Positions 1 through 13,069 of a stretch of DNA of 64,000 nt are shown in pieces. The translations under genes were made by a program, and so were the position numbers. The stretch is from Isoetes taiwanensis (lineage: Eukaryota > Streptophyta > Lycopodiopsida > Isoetales > Isoetaceae), in assembly GCA_021234155.1 (NCBI GenBank), contig JAJEKV010000020.1, forward strand, positions 19,773,018 to 19,837,017, given 5' to 3'. How positions within the stretch are numbered: the first letter of the stretch is position 1; each line of letters begins with the position of its first letter. A model generated the notes under the pieces. That model made no database searches. It was not told where the DNA came from and saw nothing but the letters and a program-made list of their open reading frames with translations.

Positions 1-1827
1 AGCCGATAGCAGAGCCGATGTCAAAATGTATGCCCACCACAATTTGTGCAATATTTGTTTGGCTTAATCAGATTTTATGCATTTGGTTGAATCTGTATCT
101 ATAAATACATTTTGTTTTTGTTATTGCAAATTGACTAAAATGCAGGTGATATGAATAATGAGCATTTGTATTGAGTAGGCCCATTAACCTATTTCGTTTC
201 GTTTTATTTCGTTTCGTAAGTGTAGATATAGGAGCTTTTTCAATTCATTGGTTAGCAGAACCTCTGCGTTTCTTCTTACTGAATGTGATCTTTCAATATT
301 TGACCATCTTTTATTCATTTGGGTTCGAAAATGTAGACATGAGACTTCTTCAATTTGTTTTTTGTTAGCACCCAAGTTAGCATATGCATGCACTTCTCAT
401 AGCAAATGCTCATTGAGATTTCAGAATGGGGATATTCTACAGTGGAACTGCCTCTATAATTGAGGGAAAATGTATGGAGCACATATTTCTGCCTAGTCCA
501 TAGCATGATTGCTCATACTCTGTGTTTTTCTGTGGTGTTATAACACACTGTGTATTTATCCCTAACAGATCATGTATTACCTAAGCTCTATATTATCACA
601 TGAGCTCTTATCGAAATTGTTTTTGTGGCTGGGGTAGAAGATTGGCTAGAACAAAGCCAGATTGGGCAGGTAAATGGCCTCTAGATTCATGATCCAATCA
701 TTGTTGTAAGATTTTGCTCCTGAGTATGAGTTTAGCAATGATTTTACCTCTTCACAGTGGCTATTGCTTGATGCAAAAATATGCAGATCTGAAGCATGTT
801 TTCAAATGGTGGAGTTTACATACTTGGAGGTCTCTTTTTTGAATAACCTCTAAGGTTGAGGAACATGGATAAAGTATTTATCTTTTATTTGCAGAGTGTT
901 CAAGTTGTACTTGCAAAGGCTTGGCTAATAAGCATTTTGTTGTTACATTCCTTGCTTAGTCTTCACTACATTTATAAGTGTCTTATTATTTAAGTGTTTG
1001 CTGCTACAAACATGACAATGGATGTAATATATGCCCAAAGGTAAAATAGATGCTACTCCCATAATGAGATTATTGTTCTCGGATAAAAGATCTTAAAGAT
1101 GCACTAGGTCAAGGCTCGGGATCAGAAATATTGTAGTTTTGTTAGGGACAAGCCATTCCGAATTTGAGACTCAATACTATTTAACTTACCCTATTCTAAA
1201 TTCATGGTGACTCTTTCTCCATGGGCTGTGAAAACTTAGTTATATGTGGATATATTGTTGGTCCTATGGCATTACTAGCAGAAGTTAATAGTGTAAGTTG
1301 ATTCTTTACTGGAAGCATGCCATAGTATTCAATTCCATTATGTTCTTTGGATCTTTTATTTTATGCAGATTGTTTTGGACAGTGAGCTCATATGCACATG
1401 TATTTAACTTAGTTGTGTTTTTTGAATCCTCACTTTATGTAAATGCTTTTGTAGCCTACATGCGTGTTGAATGCATCTCAAATAGATAGCATTTTGCTAT
1501 TCTTACCTCCCGACTTCAATCATTTGTATGTTGACTTAAAGACTTTACTGTGCATTAGCTGGTGATTCTTTTTCTTTTTCCATTGGCAACAGACTTGGTT
1601 ATATATATAAATTGTTGCTACTTTATGCATTGCTAGAGGAAATTAATTTGGCAGGTTAATTCTGCGCTAGAAGCATATCAGATATATTTAATGTCTTCGT
1701 GTTTTCTAAATCCTTTGTTTTATTCAGATGCTTTTTAAATGGATAATACTTGGTAAATAATGTGTAAGGAGTTTACAGTTGTGCATAGATTATATTATAG
1801 AATAGTAATAGTTTTTCTTTTGTGCAG
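1..1827. other. AT-rich stretch without recognisable gene
   Basis: No reading frame here resembles a known protein. The sequence is T-rich with short scattered frames, which is typical of plant intron or intergenic DNA. Several T-rich stretches ending in TGCAG or GCAG look like intron acceptors, so it could be introns of a gene on the plus strand, but I cannot support an exon series. Confidence 0.4.
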
Positions 1828-1957
1828 GGCATTTCTATATATGTTCAGTTAGAGCAAATAATACTCAAGGCACCAAATCCAAAAGTTAGCTACATCTGGA
1901 GCAAATCATCTAGCTCTGATAATTGGTCTATTGCATTATCAGAATTCAATCAAGTAC
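1828..1957 (+). other. Possible isolated exon (unidentified)
   Basis: A T-rich tract ending in TGTGCAG is followed by an open stretch of about 43 codons beginning GISIYVQLEQ and containing PNPKVSYIW. The composition is protein-like and unlike the surrounding AT-rich DNA. I do not recognise the family. A possible Helitron 3' terminus lies downstream at 2899, so this could be a captured gene fragment. It could equally be an exon of an unseen host gene, or chance. Confidence 0.25.
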
Positions 1958-2482
1958 AGTGGAGGATTATTTGTGATACACTATCTTTTGTTCAACATTA
2001 GCATAGTGTAATCTATGTTCTTCATATATAGCATATTCCATGACATTTGATTTTGGCTCTGCCCAAGTCTACTTTTTCTTTTACCAGTTGATTAATTGGG
2101 TATTACTTTAATGCTTATTACTTTAATGCAGTATGAACGACGTATGTCAAGCAATAGCTTTGCTCCATGTTAGCAGGAGAATGGGAATGATTTGTGATGA
2201 TATCCACTTGATGTTCCTATCTAAATTGAGAGAAAAGTAAGACGACTCTAGACTTATCTCAGGCTTATTGTAACTAGGTGTATTCTTGACATTTCTATCT
2301 ATTTTATATTAGCTGGGCATCTTCTTGGCATTTGTGCAGTTTATATAATTATGCATTTCACATCATAGTACTTTCAATACATGGGCACACTATGCTAGAT
2401 GTGTCTTCTTGACATTCCCTTTCTTCATCACTATGGTAAAGGCCTTTCACTCATGACTATGTTGAAGATTGACAATGCGCTT

Positions 2483-2543
2483 CACACTCACACTCACACT
2501 CACACTCACACTCACACTCACACTCACACTCACACTCACACTC
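2483..2543. repeat. (CACACT)n microsatellite
   Basis: About ten tandem copies of the hexamer CACACT. They create an artificial Thr-Leu repeat in one reading frame. Confidence 0.9.
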
Positions 2544-2870
2544 GCATCTCCTTTCCCTTTTAGGATCATGTCAAATCCAACTAATTATCCGAAATGCAAC
2601 AAGACAAATGTAGGGAATCAAGTTCAACTCTTACAAGTGTTTCAGTTTTAAAACCAACCCCCCTCGCCCACCCAAACAAAAGGAAAAAAAAAATAAATTG
2701 TAAATTATATACCACTACAAAAAACTACCATACAACCAAATAGTTCATATTGTAGGCATCAAACTAACATGCCACAACGTGCAACGCATTGGACGACTCC
2801 ATGCTAAGGATGCGTAGGTAATGCACATATATTTAACTACTTTATGTCTCTACAATAGGATCGCATTTAT

Positions 2871-2899
2871 GCCCGTCAATGCCAGGCACCCGTTACTAG
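2871..2899 (+). mobile_element. Possible Helitron 3' terminus
   Basis: A GC-rich imperfect hairpin (GCCCG/CAGGC type, 2871-2887) is followed 8 bases later by CTAG and then a T. This is the layout of a Helitron 3' end (hairpin, short AT-rich tail, CTRR, target T). The hairpin is degenerate, with mismatches in the stem. The TC 5' end was not located, so the element's extent upstream is unknown. Confidence 0.4.
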
Positions 2900-3948
2900 T
2901 TACTATTAGATGGGCTAGGTTTTGTTCTTGATGTTATTAGGCGGTTGAGCAATCACAAGGCTCTAATGTTGTATACTCTGGTGCTGGTGCTCCTATTTTG
3001 GCAAGGGGTTCAAACTTCCTTATAAATCTTGCATGAATCTTATCTGGAATGGCATTTTCTGGATTTGGAGGGTTCAAATCCCCAAGATGCATCTCCTCTG
3101 AGATCTGAAGGCAGAGTCACATGGATCGATTTTGGAGCGTATTTGGAAGAAACCGGTGGCGGCCGAGCGCGCCCTTTGCGGCGTTCTTTGTGCATACTGC
3201 GACCTTAGGTCCGGAGTTGATCTTCTTTGTTGTTCAATGGTCGCCCGGAACCATTTGGTGCGGGGAATTTTTGAAGGCCTCATGTGAATGCGCTGGTAGC
3301 CAGCTGTCCCGCCATGATTTTCGGCACCGCCAAAAGCACCGCCAAGAATCGTCGTGTGACTTCGGCTTGAATCTGTTGCAGGTGAGGCATTTTGATTTCT
3401 AAATCTAGCGAGCATATTTGTACTTGTGTCTCTGTACAAAAGACTAGGTCCATTGCAATTTCCATGGTTTTAAGGGGCCCCTAAAAAACAGAGCCACATC
3501 AGCATTTGACACACTTCGATCAGGGCTAGGATTCCATGCTTTGGCATGTTCCATGGCATATCCTTGCATCTAACGGCCAGGAATCCATTATGAAAACTGA
3601 GTGACAATGACGTCATCTACTAAAAGGGGTACTTTTTCCAAACAATTGGACACCCCGTATACCATGCGACGCACCGAATATAGTGGTTGGAATCCACTAG
3701 AAAAGGATTTCTACAATTCCCATGATCATCCAATTTATTTTGACAGAAAACATAGGCTTAGATCAATGGTCCAAAGAACACGAACACAATGTCCCCTATT
3801 GACACTATATCTTACATCCATCATGATCCATGCGATAGATTGTTAATTCTCCCACTCCCGTGTAAAATCCTTTTTATGAATCATAATAATAATGCCACAT
3901 TTTCTGCTAGCCACCATGATAGGTTCCTTTCCAAATCATCTGCGCTCA

Positions 3949-6900
3949 TTACTTCCTTCCGTAAATTTTAGATGCTAAGATAATAGCAAGTGCTGCTCCA
4001 ACGATGATAAATATGGGACGAATTTGCTTTTCTGCAATTTTCAAATAATGAGACAATATTTTACTCTCATCCTGATGATCTCCCCCCATGGTCTTACTCT
4101 CATCCCTATGATCATTCTCCATGGTCTTAATATCCGCGACTGCATTAACCTGTTTGATGCCTTCCGTAAGACCTTCATTACAAATGCAACGCATATTTCC
4201 TTCTTGACAGCAGCCAATCTGTTTAGTAAGATTGGCTTTCCAAGCTTCCTTTTGTTGATCCTCATGCATACCCATCTGCCCTCTGCATATGCACATATAC
4301 TTTTAGCATTTGCCATGATAATATACTAAAATGCTCATAACTCAAAATTTCTGATATATATGCATACAAATGATGACTAGTTTAATAATACAAACTTCAA
4401 TGGAACAGCCATTGTCTTGAGTGCATTTTGTCCTTTGCACATGCAATGTGACGGGCTGAATACTTTTCAAAAGATGAAATAATTTGTCACTAAGACATAA
4501 TGAAGCATGTAGCTGACATCAGAGCTTGGAACAGAACATAATGAACCCAACTGTCCAGAAACATGTTCTGACATTCTTTCTTTGGCTATATCTGGAGCAA
4601 AGTTTACATTACCATGTCACAGTATAAGACACAAAGCCAACAATAAAGTGAAACTAAGATCGCCTGTATGGTTTTCCCCTAGCAAATTGTCTTTTGTTTT
4701 CTTGATGGAATTGAAAACCAAGTTCTGACATATTCCAAGGCTTAACGAATCCTGACAATTTGATACAGAATGACCTCTCTTCAGAAAATAAGAGAATACC
4801 TAATACGGCCACCACTTTAGTTGCCATAAGTGGTGGCCGGCCACATCTAAATGGAAGAATCACAACACCATTAAGAAAATAACAAGTCCATACTCTCTTT
4901 CTACAAATGGAACTGAGATATGAGACTGGCATCATAAGGCAGATTAATCAATCAACTGCAAGGGATACATGAATGGGGGTAATGAATGCAACCAGTTGGA
5001 TGGTAGTTGATAACCAATGATGTAGGCATAAAACTGCCATAAATATTGACCAGGATGTATGGTCTTGAAATCTATGAAAGATGGTAAACGTTTGCATAAA
5101 ACAATGATTGTCCGTGCATGCTGAAATTAGGTTATGATTGTCCATGCATGCTGAGATTAAGTGAGATAAAATATGCAACTGGATACAATGTTTCTATATA
5201 AAAAAGGGTGCCTACCTCCACAACCGGTCAACGATTTCACCTCTCTGGATATGCTGGCTCAAAAGAATTGGTACATCATCCGGAGTAACATACCCATACC
5301 TGCTCCATGATTGACCAAATTATTACTGAAATAAAGAGCATAAAATCCACAGGGAATATACACTGATCCAGCTCCTATTGTTAAACAGACAATTAGAAGC
5401 AACAAGCTAATGAATGTAAGCACCAATTTATGATTAGTGAAACATGTATGAGAGGAAGAAAGCATGTGCACATAATTGGTGCAGGAAAAAAGGCACTTCG
5501 AGTCAACTTTTGGTTTAAACAACTGCACCACGTACCCCAGCCTTTACATGAGCTCTTGAAATAGGCCTGTTAATATTACTGGGAAAACCAAGGTCCCCTT
5601 TGTTTGAAGACCTACTGGGACAGGAACTCATTGCTCCTTCTAGGGGAGCATTGATGAGAGTTCGAAGATTGGCATAGCCAATGCCATCTGCAGCCAGACA
5701 TTTGACATTGGGAAATAAATTACTGCAATTTATTTAGGGAGTTATAGCTTACCAGTGACCTGCAACATCCCCTCCTGCTGTTGGACCAAAAATAATTACA
5801 TTCCCTGCATATTTATGTCCCCCAACATGAGAACATGCTCTGACAGACACATCGCTATTTAGTCCATGAGCTGCTATTTCTTTCCTGAATTTGTCAATCA
5901 AAATTGGGCCACATAGGCCACAGCGGGCATCTCGATTTGCATGAGAGCAGACAAACACATGAGTTCCTGTAACCTTGTCTGATTTATGAGTTGTTGTTTC
6001 TCTCCCATTCACCAAGACTTCCTCCACAAAGACATCAATATCCGCATTACTCAAACCCCTATTTAGACATGAACGAAGTTGGAGAGTAAGATAAAGTTAA
6101 TGCAATTCTGAAACAAACATAACCATTAAAAGTTGCATAGTTGAAGTCTACATTGTTAGAAATCAAAAATCAGATGTTAGACTAAGACTCTTGTGCATGT
6201 GTTCTTTTGTTGAGTAGACTTTTGGCATGGAAGTGATATGGGAAAGAAATGGAAAACTATATGTCATACGTCTTGGAACTTGCAACAGAACACACAAAGT
6301 TTAATTCTTCTTAATTACATATAGAATGCACGTTGAGAGCATATAGGCTACCTTGACCTGCTGAAGGTTACAGTGGCAAGTTCTCCCAAACACCAAATTC
6401 CCCACTCGTGTACAGCCCCCTCACATAAATTTGAAGTTTTTCACTTTGAATTCTTGCACATATTATGCTCTAATAGAGAAAGAAAGATGATGCAACACCT
6501 TGGTAACATCTGAAGACCAAATACGTCCAGAAAATATAGGCTAAAGCCAACCGGGGTAGGACTAAGATAAGGAATACAAAAGTCTAAAACAGAAAGGGAA
6601 GGGATGCCATTCAATATCTACTTGTGTGGGGACTCTGTCTTCTAATTCTGCAAGGTAATGCCTGTCTTACACTTTAAAAAGACTTGCTTTTTGTTTTCCA
6701 CCCTTCTTTGTCCAAAAAGCTACGAATCGCCCTTTGCTAACCTGTATTTAAGCATGTTGGGATACACCAAAACATCACCTTCCGCTAAATCATCTTTATC
6801 CAATTCCTCGCAGATTGTAAGTTTTGTCTGCAGTTTGTCCAAATAAATTTCATTGGTAAGAATTCTTGCGATGACAACAATCCTGTGTGTTAATTTTGAT

Positions 6901-7117
6901 ATATTTGATTACCGACCTTGGGCATGTCATTTTTACGAAGTTTTAGGGCATCCGCGAAGCGGCGAGGCAGAAGATCCTCCGCAGCCTCAAGCTGAGCCGG
7001 CCAGCTTTGTGGGTCCTTGTAGCAAAGGAACAAGTGGCGTTGGTAGTACGAAACGCTTCCGGCGAGCTCCAGCTGATACATCTCGCTTCTGCTGAATCCA
7101 TGATCCGCATCCGCCAT
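3949..7117 (-). CDS. Sucrase/ferredoxin-like family protein, five exons, C-terminal membrane anchor
   Basis: The gene matches the plant sucrase/ferredoxin-like (Suc_Fer-like, thioredoxin-fold ferredoxin) family. I place five exons on the minus strand: 7117-6917, 6827-6742, 6058-5753, 5299-5216 and 4282-3949. All have GT/AG borders and compatible phases, giving 1011 nt or 336 codons plus stop. Exon 1 starts at ATG 7117 (MADADHGF) and holds the conserved RHLFLCYKDP region. Exon 2 carries TKLTIC and DVLVYPNMLKY. Exon 3 has the probable metal-binding part: HVFVCSHANRDARCGLCGP, then ACSHVGGHKYAGN and GHW. Exon 4 is YGYVTPDDVP to DRLW. Exon 5 starts RGQMGM, is poorly conserved, and ends in a hydrophobic segment (PIFIIVGAALAIILASK) before a basic tail, which suggests tail anchoring in a membrane. 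The biochemical role of the plant family is not well established. No inactivating lesion is visible, so this is the best candidate for a live host gene here. Confidence 0.9.
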
Positions 7118-7414
7118 AGCTCCAAAAATGGCAGTGTGGAACAGCACCGGAAGCAGTTTTGTGTGCGGCCCATTTAATAAATTTAATAATGGTTGGACCT
7201 TTCTAATTTGGAAGTGGAAATGGCCTTCAACACGACGCCACTTCGCCAGCAGTGCGAGCTTTGGTGCGAGCATAAGCCTGTGGAAGGGCATTCATTCTAC
7301 GATGCAAAATATTTGGACTGGCGGAAGCGTCACGTCATGACTTTTTCTATTCGACGTGCTTTGGGGCAATTTTTTTTTAATGGATGGGATCTCGTAAGCA
7401 TGGGATCCCACCCA

Positions 7415-7519
7415 GCAACGTGGAACTAAAGGATGTCCAATTATTCCAAAGGTTGTCCAACGTAAAGGATGCCCTTATGCCTAGAACAAAACCATGTTTA
7501 CATTAGATTAAACACTTGG
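7415..7519. repeat. 105-bp direct repeat, copy 1
   Basis: Near-identical to 8758-8862, with very few mismatches. A partial third copy of its first part lies at 8691-8730. The two full copies flank about 1.24 kb that contains a Helitron 3' terminus. The unit has no recognised coding content. Confidence 0.85.
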
Positions 7520-7784
7520 GCATGGGATCCATTCAAGCCTTAAATTTGAATGGGACCCCTAGTTTTTTTTTGAAGGGCAAGTTTGCACCTTGCCATTCAA
7601 TTTGAAGGGCGAATTTTTGGTCCGCCATTCTTGTGCATGTCCACATTTAAGAGAGACATTCAAAACTTAAACCATGAAAATAAGAAAGAAAAACATTAAA
7701 AGACATTCAAAACTTAAACTTTTTAACTCTTATAACTATGAAAATGATACAAAATAACCTTAGCAGCAGTAGTATTATATAATA

Positions 7785-7814
7785 CTAGAAACGTGTGTCC
7801 GGCGATGCCGGGCA
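7785..7814 (-). mobile_element. Helitron 3' terminus, minus orientation
   Basis: On the minus strand the sequence reads GC-rich hairpin, then an AT-rich tail, then TTTCTAG followed by T. The stem CCGGC/GCCGG (7799-7803 with 7807-7811, loop GAT) is perfect and extends with near-pairs to 7796/7814. The body of the element therefore lies to the right. I could not locate its TC start, and no Rep/helicase frame is visible, so it would be non-autonomous. Confidence 0.6.
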
Positions 7815-8757
7815 TTAGTCATAGATGTGTGGAATGGGTAGATGTAATGGAGTTCATAGGTGAAATAGATAGTTATAGGTTTGTCATGTCCGTAGATGCG
7901 ATGGAGCATGAAGATGTCATAAGTATTTTGCATGTTGAAGTAGGCAAATAATGGATATTCCTATAAAGGATAAAAGTTGACCTTGCATTTAGGTAGGAAC
8001 AAAATATTAAAGACAATGCCTACGAAACCTATTCAGATTTAGTTGTCAAAATGTCAATTTTTAGATTAAAGAATATCTACAAAAGCTATTCAAATTTAGT
8101 TTCAAAATGCTAGCTTCAAAAATTAAAGTAGAGGTGCACGTACACAAAACATGCACATCTTCAAATTCCAAATCTACTTTCAAAAGTTATGAAGGTGGGC
8201 AGGGGTTTCATACACCTCACCAATGACAAAACGTTCTATCATTATTATTGAATGATAGGGAGTAAAGGGATAGGGGTTTGTAGTTCTATTTGAAATAATT
8301 AGTGCATTGTAGTTCTGTTTGCAACCTCCTTTCTTCTGGAACTCTAAAACAGAAGGATCGATTTCCATGTTACAGGGAAGGCCAGTTACATGCCCACACT
8401 GCCTCCCGATTGCCGTAGCGTCATGAGTTTCCATGCCAGGAAAGACATGTAACTGCCCTTTCCTGTATATATAAAGCAATATTCGTCAATTGTACTTTTA
8501 TAAATACACCTTTTAATTAAATTGCAATGGTGGAAGTTGTTGAGGTTAGATTGGAACCCATGGTCTATGAAGATTAGTTGGTGTGTATAAAATATTGCCC
8601 TAAGCAAAGTAGTGTTGCCATCAATATGGATAAAAAATCTAGTGTGATTATTACCCTTGCAACGATTTTGGCCATGACCAAGGATTGTGAAACGTGGAAC
8701 TAAAGGATGTTCAATTATTCCAAGGGTTATCCAATTTTGGCCATGACCAAGGGTTGT

Positions 8758-8862
8758 GCAACGTGGAACTAAAGGATGTCCAATTATTCCAAAGGTTGTC
8801 CAACGTAAAGGATGCCCTTATGCCTAGAACAAAACCATGTTTACATTAAATTAAACACTTGG
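8758..8862. repeat. 105-bp direct repeat, copy 2
   Basis: Second copy of 7415-7519, preceded by the partial third copy at 8691-8730. Confidence 0.85.
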
Positions 8863-11144
8863 ACATTCTTTTAGATTATATTGAATTGCTCAATAGCCTT
8901 ACGTTCTCTTAAATTATATTGCATTTGCTCCATATATATAAGCCACGTTTATTATGCAATTAAGACAGTTGAAACAAAAGAGCTTTTAAGTTCAGAATTG
9001 GGTTCTCCAAATTTTGGCCTCATTAAAATTTGATGTTCAGTAAAACACCTAGTTTTATGCTAAATCAACCTCCCAAAGAAGAAAACATGGACAAAAAATT
9101 ACGTGGAGATTGACACATTCGTTTGGATGCTCGACAGTCTAAACAAATCCGGATTATACTTTGAGATCAAAGAGAGACTCAATAAATTTTATAGTTTTTG
9201 CTTTGGAATAGCAAAGATAAGATACATCTTGGAAAAGGAATGTTAATGCAGCGCATTCATATAGGGTTCAAACAAAACGAATAGGACTCACTCAATTATC
9301 CTGCCTAGCAACTTGGCTTTGAAGGGCACAATACATCAATAAATGCAAGCAAATACCATGACGATTTTTAGGCATTGCTTCTGTAGCATTTGTGCATGAA
9401 AAACAATCATAAATATCTCAAGAGTCTGTAGTATGCAGAGATACACAGTATGGCAGCAATTTCATGTGCGAAAATGATCGAACAGTAACAACCTTTGCCT
9501 TGAGACGTAATATTAAGAGACGTCCTATAATAAAAAGGCTAGGTAAGCAACAAACTCTACAAAGGAAATAATTCTGTGTAGCTCATGCACCAAAGATGTA
9601 CTCATTCAATGATGGATTCTAGGCCATCTGATTCCATCAGTGATGGCAACTTATTCTAGGCCATCAAGTTTGTGGTGCTGGCAGATTGAATGTTGATGAG
9701 GTAGAACACATAGCTTGCATTCATCTTCTGACATCTTCTGCAAATGAGTTGCCATCTGATTCTATGGTCAACTTGATAAATTTTTAAATTCAACATCCAG
9801 TTCGAACATTCTTACCCTGCAGTGATATTTGGGCACATTGTCATCATCACATTATTGAGCCAAAAGCTATTTCCATATATTCAAACATGGGAGACCTAAA
9901 AGCTGCAAGTGTTGAAGCAAATAAATCAAAGCAAAAATATAACTCAAATAGAAGGGTTTACCTGTTGTTGTAAGCTCAAGGCCTTTCTTTCACCAATGAT
10001 TTCTCTCAAAGTTAAAGATCCATAAGTGCAGAGGGTTATAAGCTTCAACATTCTAAATTGATAATCGTACAAAGTAGGAGGTTGCACTTGTTCAACGTAC
10101 CTGCGAAGCGGACCTTCTAGATCTGCACTGACTCATCTGGCGCAAAAGTGTCTAAAGTGCACCATCTTTGTATATATCCCGCTCATTGAATTTTGAGACG
10201 CATTTCTAGATGGAACATTGCTAAGATTTGGTATACCTCTACCACGCTCCTAAATCTTGCAATACATATCCACCAAGTCGCGATATCCTCGGACGACTTG
10301 CATGGTAAGTCTTACGCTAAAGTTTTATCTGATTCACTTTGGTTTTCGGGCATGGCGAAAACAACATGAGATATCTGTCGCCTTGATTGCAGCGTCATAT
10401 TAAGCAAAGGAAAACATACTAAAAGAAACTCTATGCAAGGTACATGACTACGAAAAAAACGTTAAACATAAAAGTTCTAAGCTCACAATGAGAGGAAATG
10501 GATTTGGAGGAATAGTTCTTGATCAAAGAGCAAGAAATAAGATTCTCAAATAGATCTGCTCACAATAGCATGTCTGCAGATTCCTTTCTAGTTGAACGGC
10601 TTCCGATCTCTTCCTTGATCTGCAAGAAAAAAATATCAAGCAAAATATCTATGATTTCACCTTGATTGCTAACCTAAACTATTATTCTCAATTAGCTTTA
10701 AAGCACAATCGATACGTCTAAGCCCAGTTAAACAGGTCTTGTTAATCTGTATCAACAACCTGCATTTGTTCTTTGAAAGGAAAGATAAGAAGCAAAATTA
10801 AACTACTTACCCTGCTTGCTTATGAGATATTGGCACCAAGAAATGCGATGCCAACATGCCTTGCTTCTCAAACTGGACAACTTGGCAAACCATTATAGAA
10901 AATAAAATATCATAGTTTTATCAAGATAGTTTAATGCTAAAACATGTGTCTAACCGGAAAAGGCAACCACTCCAGCATGCACATACCCAGCTATGGAGGC
11001 CGAAGATACCATCTTACCATCTGCCAACATGACAAAAATAGGAAGAAAGCAAGCAAGAAAGCAAATAAGTCAATCCATGTCCTTGACTGAAAATACGGAC
11101 AGGCATTAGCAATGAAAGTTCCTAATGCAATCCATAGTTAAGGC
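8863..11144. other. Non-coding stretch, nothing recognised
   Basis: About 2.3 kb of AT-rich sequence with no long frame and no protein similarity that I recognise on either strand. A few splice-like signals are present but do not connect into a gene. Confidence 0.4.
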
Positions 11145-11460
11145 AAGGCAAAGCATAGTTAAGGCAATGCACCATTGCAGCTTAAAACAGGAAGCAAGCA
11201 GACTGTATTTCTGTGCAATTTCAAGACCAGCCCAGATCTCCAGGAATACAACAAGCTGACACATACCAAAGGTGTTGCAGCCATAGAACAGATGATGATA
11301 GTAAGCAGAAGATACTTGTGGCGGAATGCTTTTGTGAAGATCCATAGAAGTTCCAGGCAAAGCATAGTTAAGGCAAGGCAAAGCATAGTTAAGGCAATGC
11401 ACCATTGCAGCTTAAAACAGGAAGCAAGCAGACTGAATTTCTGTGCAATTTCAAAACCAG
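11145..11460. repeat. Pair of ~88-bp direct repeats (11145-11232 and 11373-11460)
   Basis: The two segments share GCATAGTTAAGGCAATGC and everything following it up to AATTTCAA, with only a couple of differences. The 140 bp between them are unique. The unit GGCAAGGCAAAGCATAGTTA also recurs at its own left edge, so the repeat has a nested tandem structure. Confidence 0.8.
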
Positions 11461-11930
11461 CATACTTATTCTTCATTAGCAGCGGTATGCACTATTGAAA
11501 CTTTTCAGTTCTTATCTTCCCTTAATGATGCTTATGAGTAGAAAAATATCCACAAAAAACCAGCCAGCTTGCCGCCATATCTACTTCTAGTGTCGATGTT
11601 CCTGTCAAAATTACATCATCTAAATTGCTGAAAGCCATAGAGATGAGATGAAGTAAACCTCTTCTGCAGATGAAGGTCTTCCGGCCGAAGAAAAGGAAAC
11701 GAAATGGAAGAATAGCTCACCTTTGTCGGAAATGAGAGCTGAGGCGGAAATGAGAGCTGAGGTGCCAGAAATGAGAGTGAGGCGCCAAGATGGAACCGAG
11801 GAGCAATTTCGTATAGGCCTGGCAATTCAAATTTGCCATTCTATCTCATTCAAGTCTGGCGCCTCCCTTCTTCGAGATCTGGGCATTCAATTTGGCCAGC
11901 CTGCGTCCTGCAAGGGGGAGGCAAAGCGGG

Positions 11931-11968
11931 AGGGAACGCCGCATGCGGCGTAAGATGCGGCGTTCCCT
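11931..11968. repeat. Perfect 14-bp inverted repeat with 10-nt loop
   Basis: AGGGAACGCCGCAT (11931-11944) pairs perfectly with ATGCGGCGTTCCCT (11955-11968). The left arm also overlaps the palindrome GCCGCATGCGGC. It lies about 110 bp beyond the end of the hAT remnant and could belong to that element's subterminal region. Confidence 0.85.
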
Positions 11969-12080
11969 TTGGCACGGAACCCAACACCTTACGAAAATAA
12001 AAAAGAAGATGTTTCACAACATAATGGCAGCAAGTCTTGATAACTATAAAAGGATCCAAAATAACTTATATTGATATGTT

Positions 12081-12437
12081 TCACAATGGCACCATGCGGC
12101 GTTGCTTGTCTTGCATCCAAGTAGCAAAAATCAGATCATAATTTGCATCTCCCACATCAGGCGCAGATAGTGATAAAAACATTAAGGTCTCAAGAGTGGC
12201 CAGCTTCAAACTTTCTCGTAAATCATCTTTTATCACGTTTTGTCGTCGAAAACCACGCTCACATTCGACTGTGCTTGCTGGAAGAACAAGAAGTGCTTGC
12301 CATAGTTTCATCACCTCGTCATAAACATCAAAGTTAAAATCATTCCGTCTATAAGCATCCCACAATGCCCTCATATTTTTACTGACCATCTTTGCACCAT
12401 TAATCTCACTACAAAGGCATAAGATTGTCCAATGCAT
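12081..12437 (-). pseudogene. hAT-family transposase C-terminal dimerisation domain (remnant)
   Basis: The frame carries the hallmark of the hAT C-terminal dimerisation region: an LWQALLVLPASTVECERGF block followed by RQNVIKDDLRESL and LETLMFLS. In this family the block corresponds to the LPxSTxxxER(G/S)FS motif near the C-terminus. Only about 118 residues are open. Upstream, a second frame (12371-12811) shows transposase-like acidic sequence (SNVEDTCNVL, KNFSEGKYAFVDVEKCIGQS) in a different phase, so the gene is frame-shifted. The RNase H-like catalytic core is not recognisable. This is a dead fragment, probably of a KRBA2/ZNF862-like hAT. Confidence 0.75.
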
Positions 12438-13069
12438 TTCTCAACATCAACAAATGCATATTTACCTTCACTAAAGTTCTTGCATAAAGTTCTTGTCCAC
12501 CTTTCAGTTTCACCTTCCATTTCCTTCTCATTGCTTGCATAATCATTTGTGCTAAAAAGCTTTGTGCTTACTAAAACATTACATGTGTCTTCCACGTTAG
12601 ACAATGTTAAAAAATGAGTAAAGGTGTATATATTATGAATAATATATATATTTTTTTTGAAAATCATGGCCATTCTTTTGAAGGGCAAAATTTCCCTAAG
12701 CTTTTCTATGGAATGGTATATTTTTTCCCTTGCCATTCTTAAGAATGTCAAAAAAAATTTGGCCATTCTCTGCATGGCTAGGACCCCCAAGAATGGTACC
12801 GAACACTTCAAATTTAAGGCTTATCACACCGGTTCAGAACTTCAGGGTTGCATACTGCATTGGGTGGGAGGTTTTAAATGATGGTTTTGGCTTATGTGCC
12901 CTCGTACTTAAGCACACTTTATTATTTTTTGTTGTACTATCGTTTTTTGGTTGTATTATCGTTTTTTGGCATCTGATGACAGCACCTTCCTTAGAATATG
13001 CTGGCTGTGAGAATCCACGCCACCAGTCTGCGGTCAACATGGGGTCAAATTGACCCCATTAAATAGGAG

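Noticed and set aside
2469-2651. 60-residue frame starting MTMRFTLTL
   Set aside because: Mostly the CACACT microsatellite; no evidence of a gene.
3070-3083. tRNA T-arm-like GGGTTCAAATCCCC
   Set aside because: No A box, acceptor stem or anticodon arm at the right spacing.
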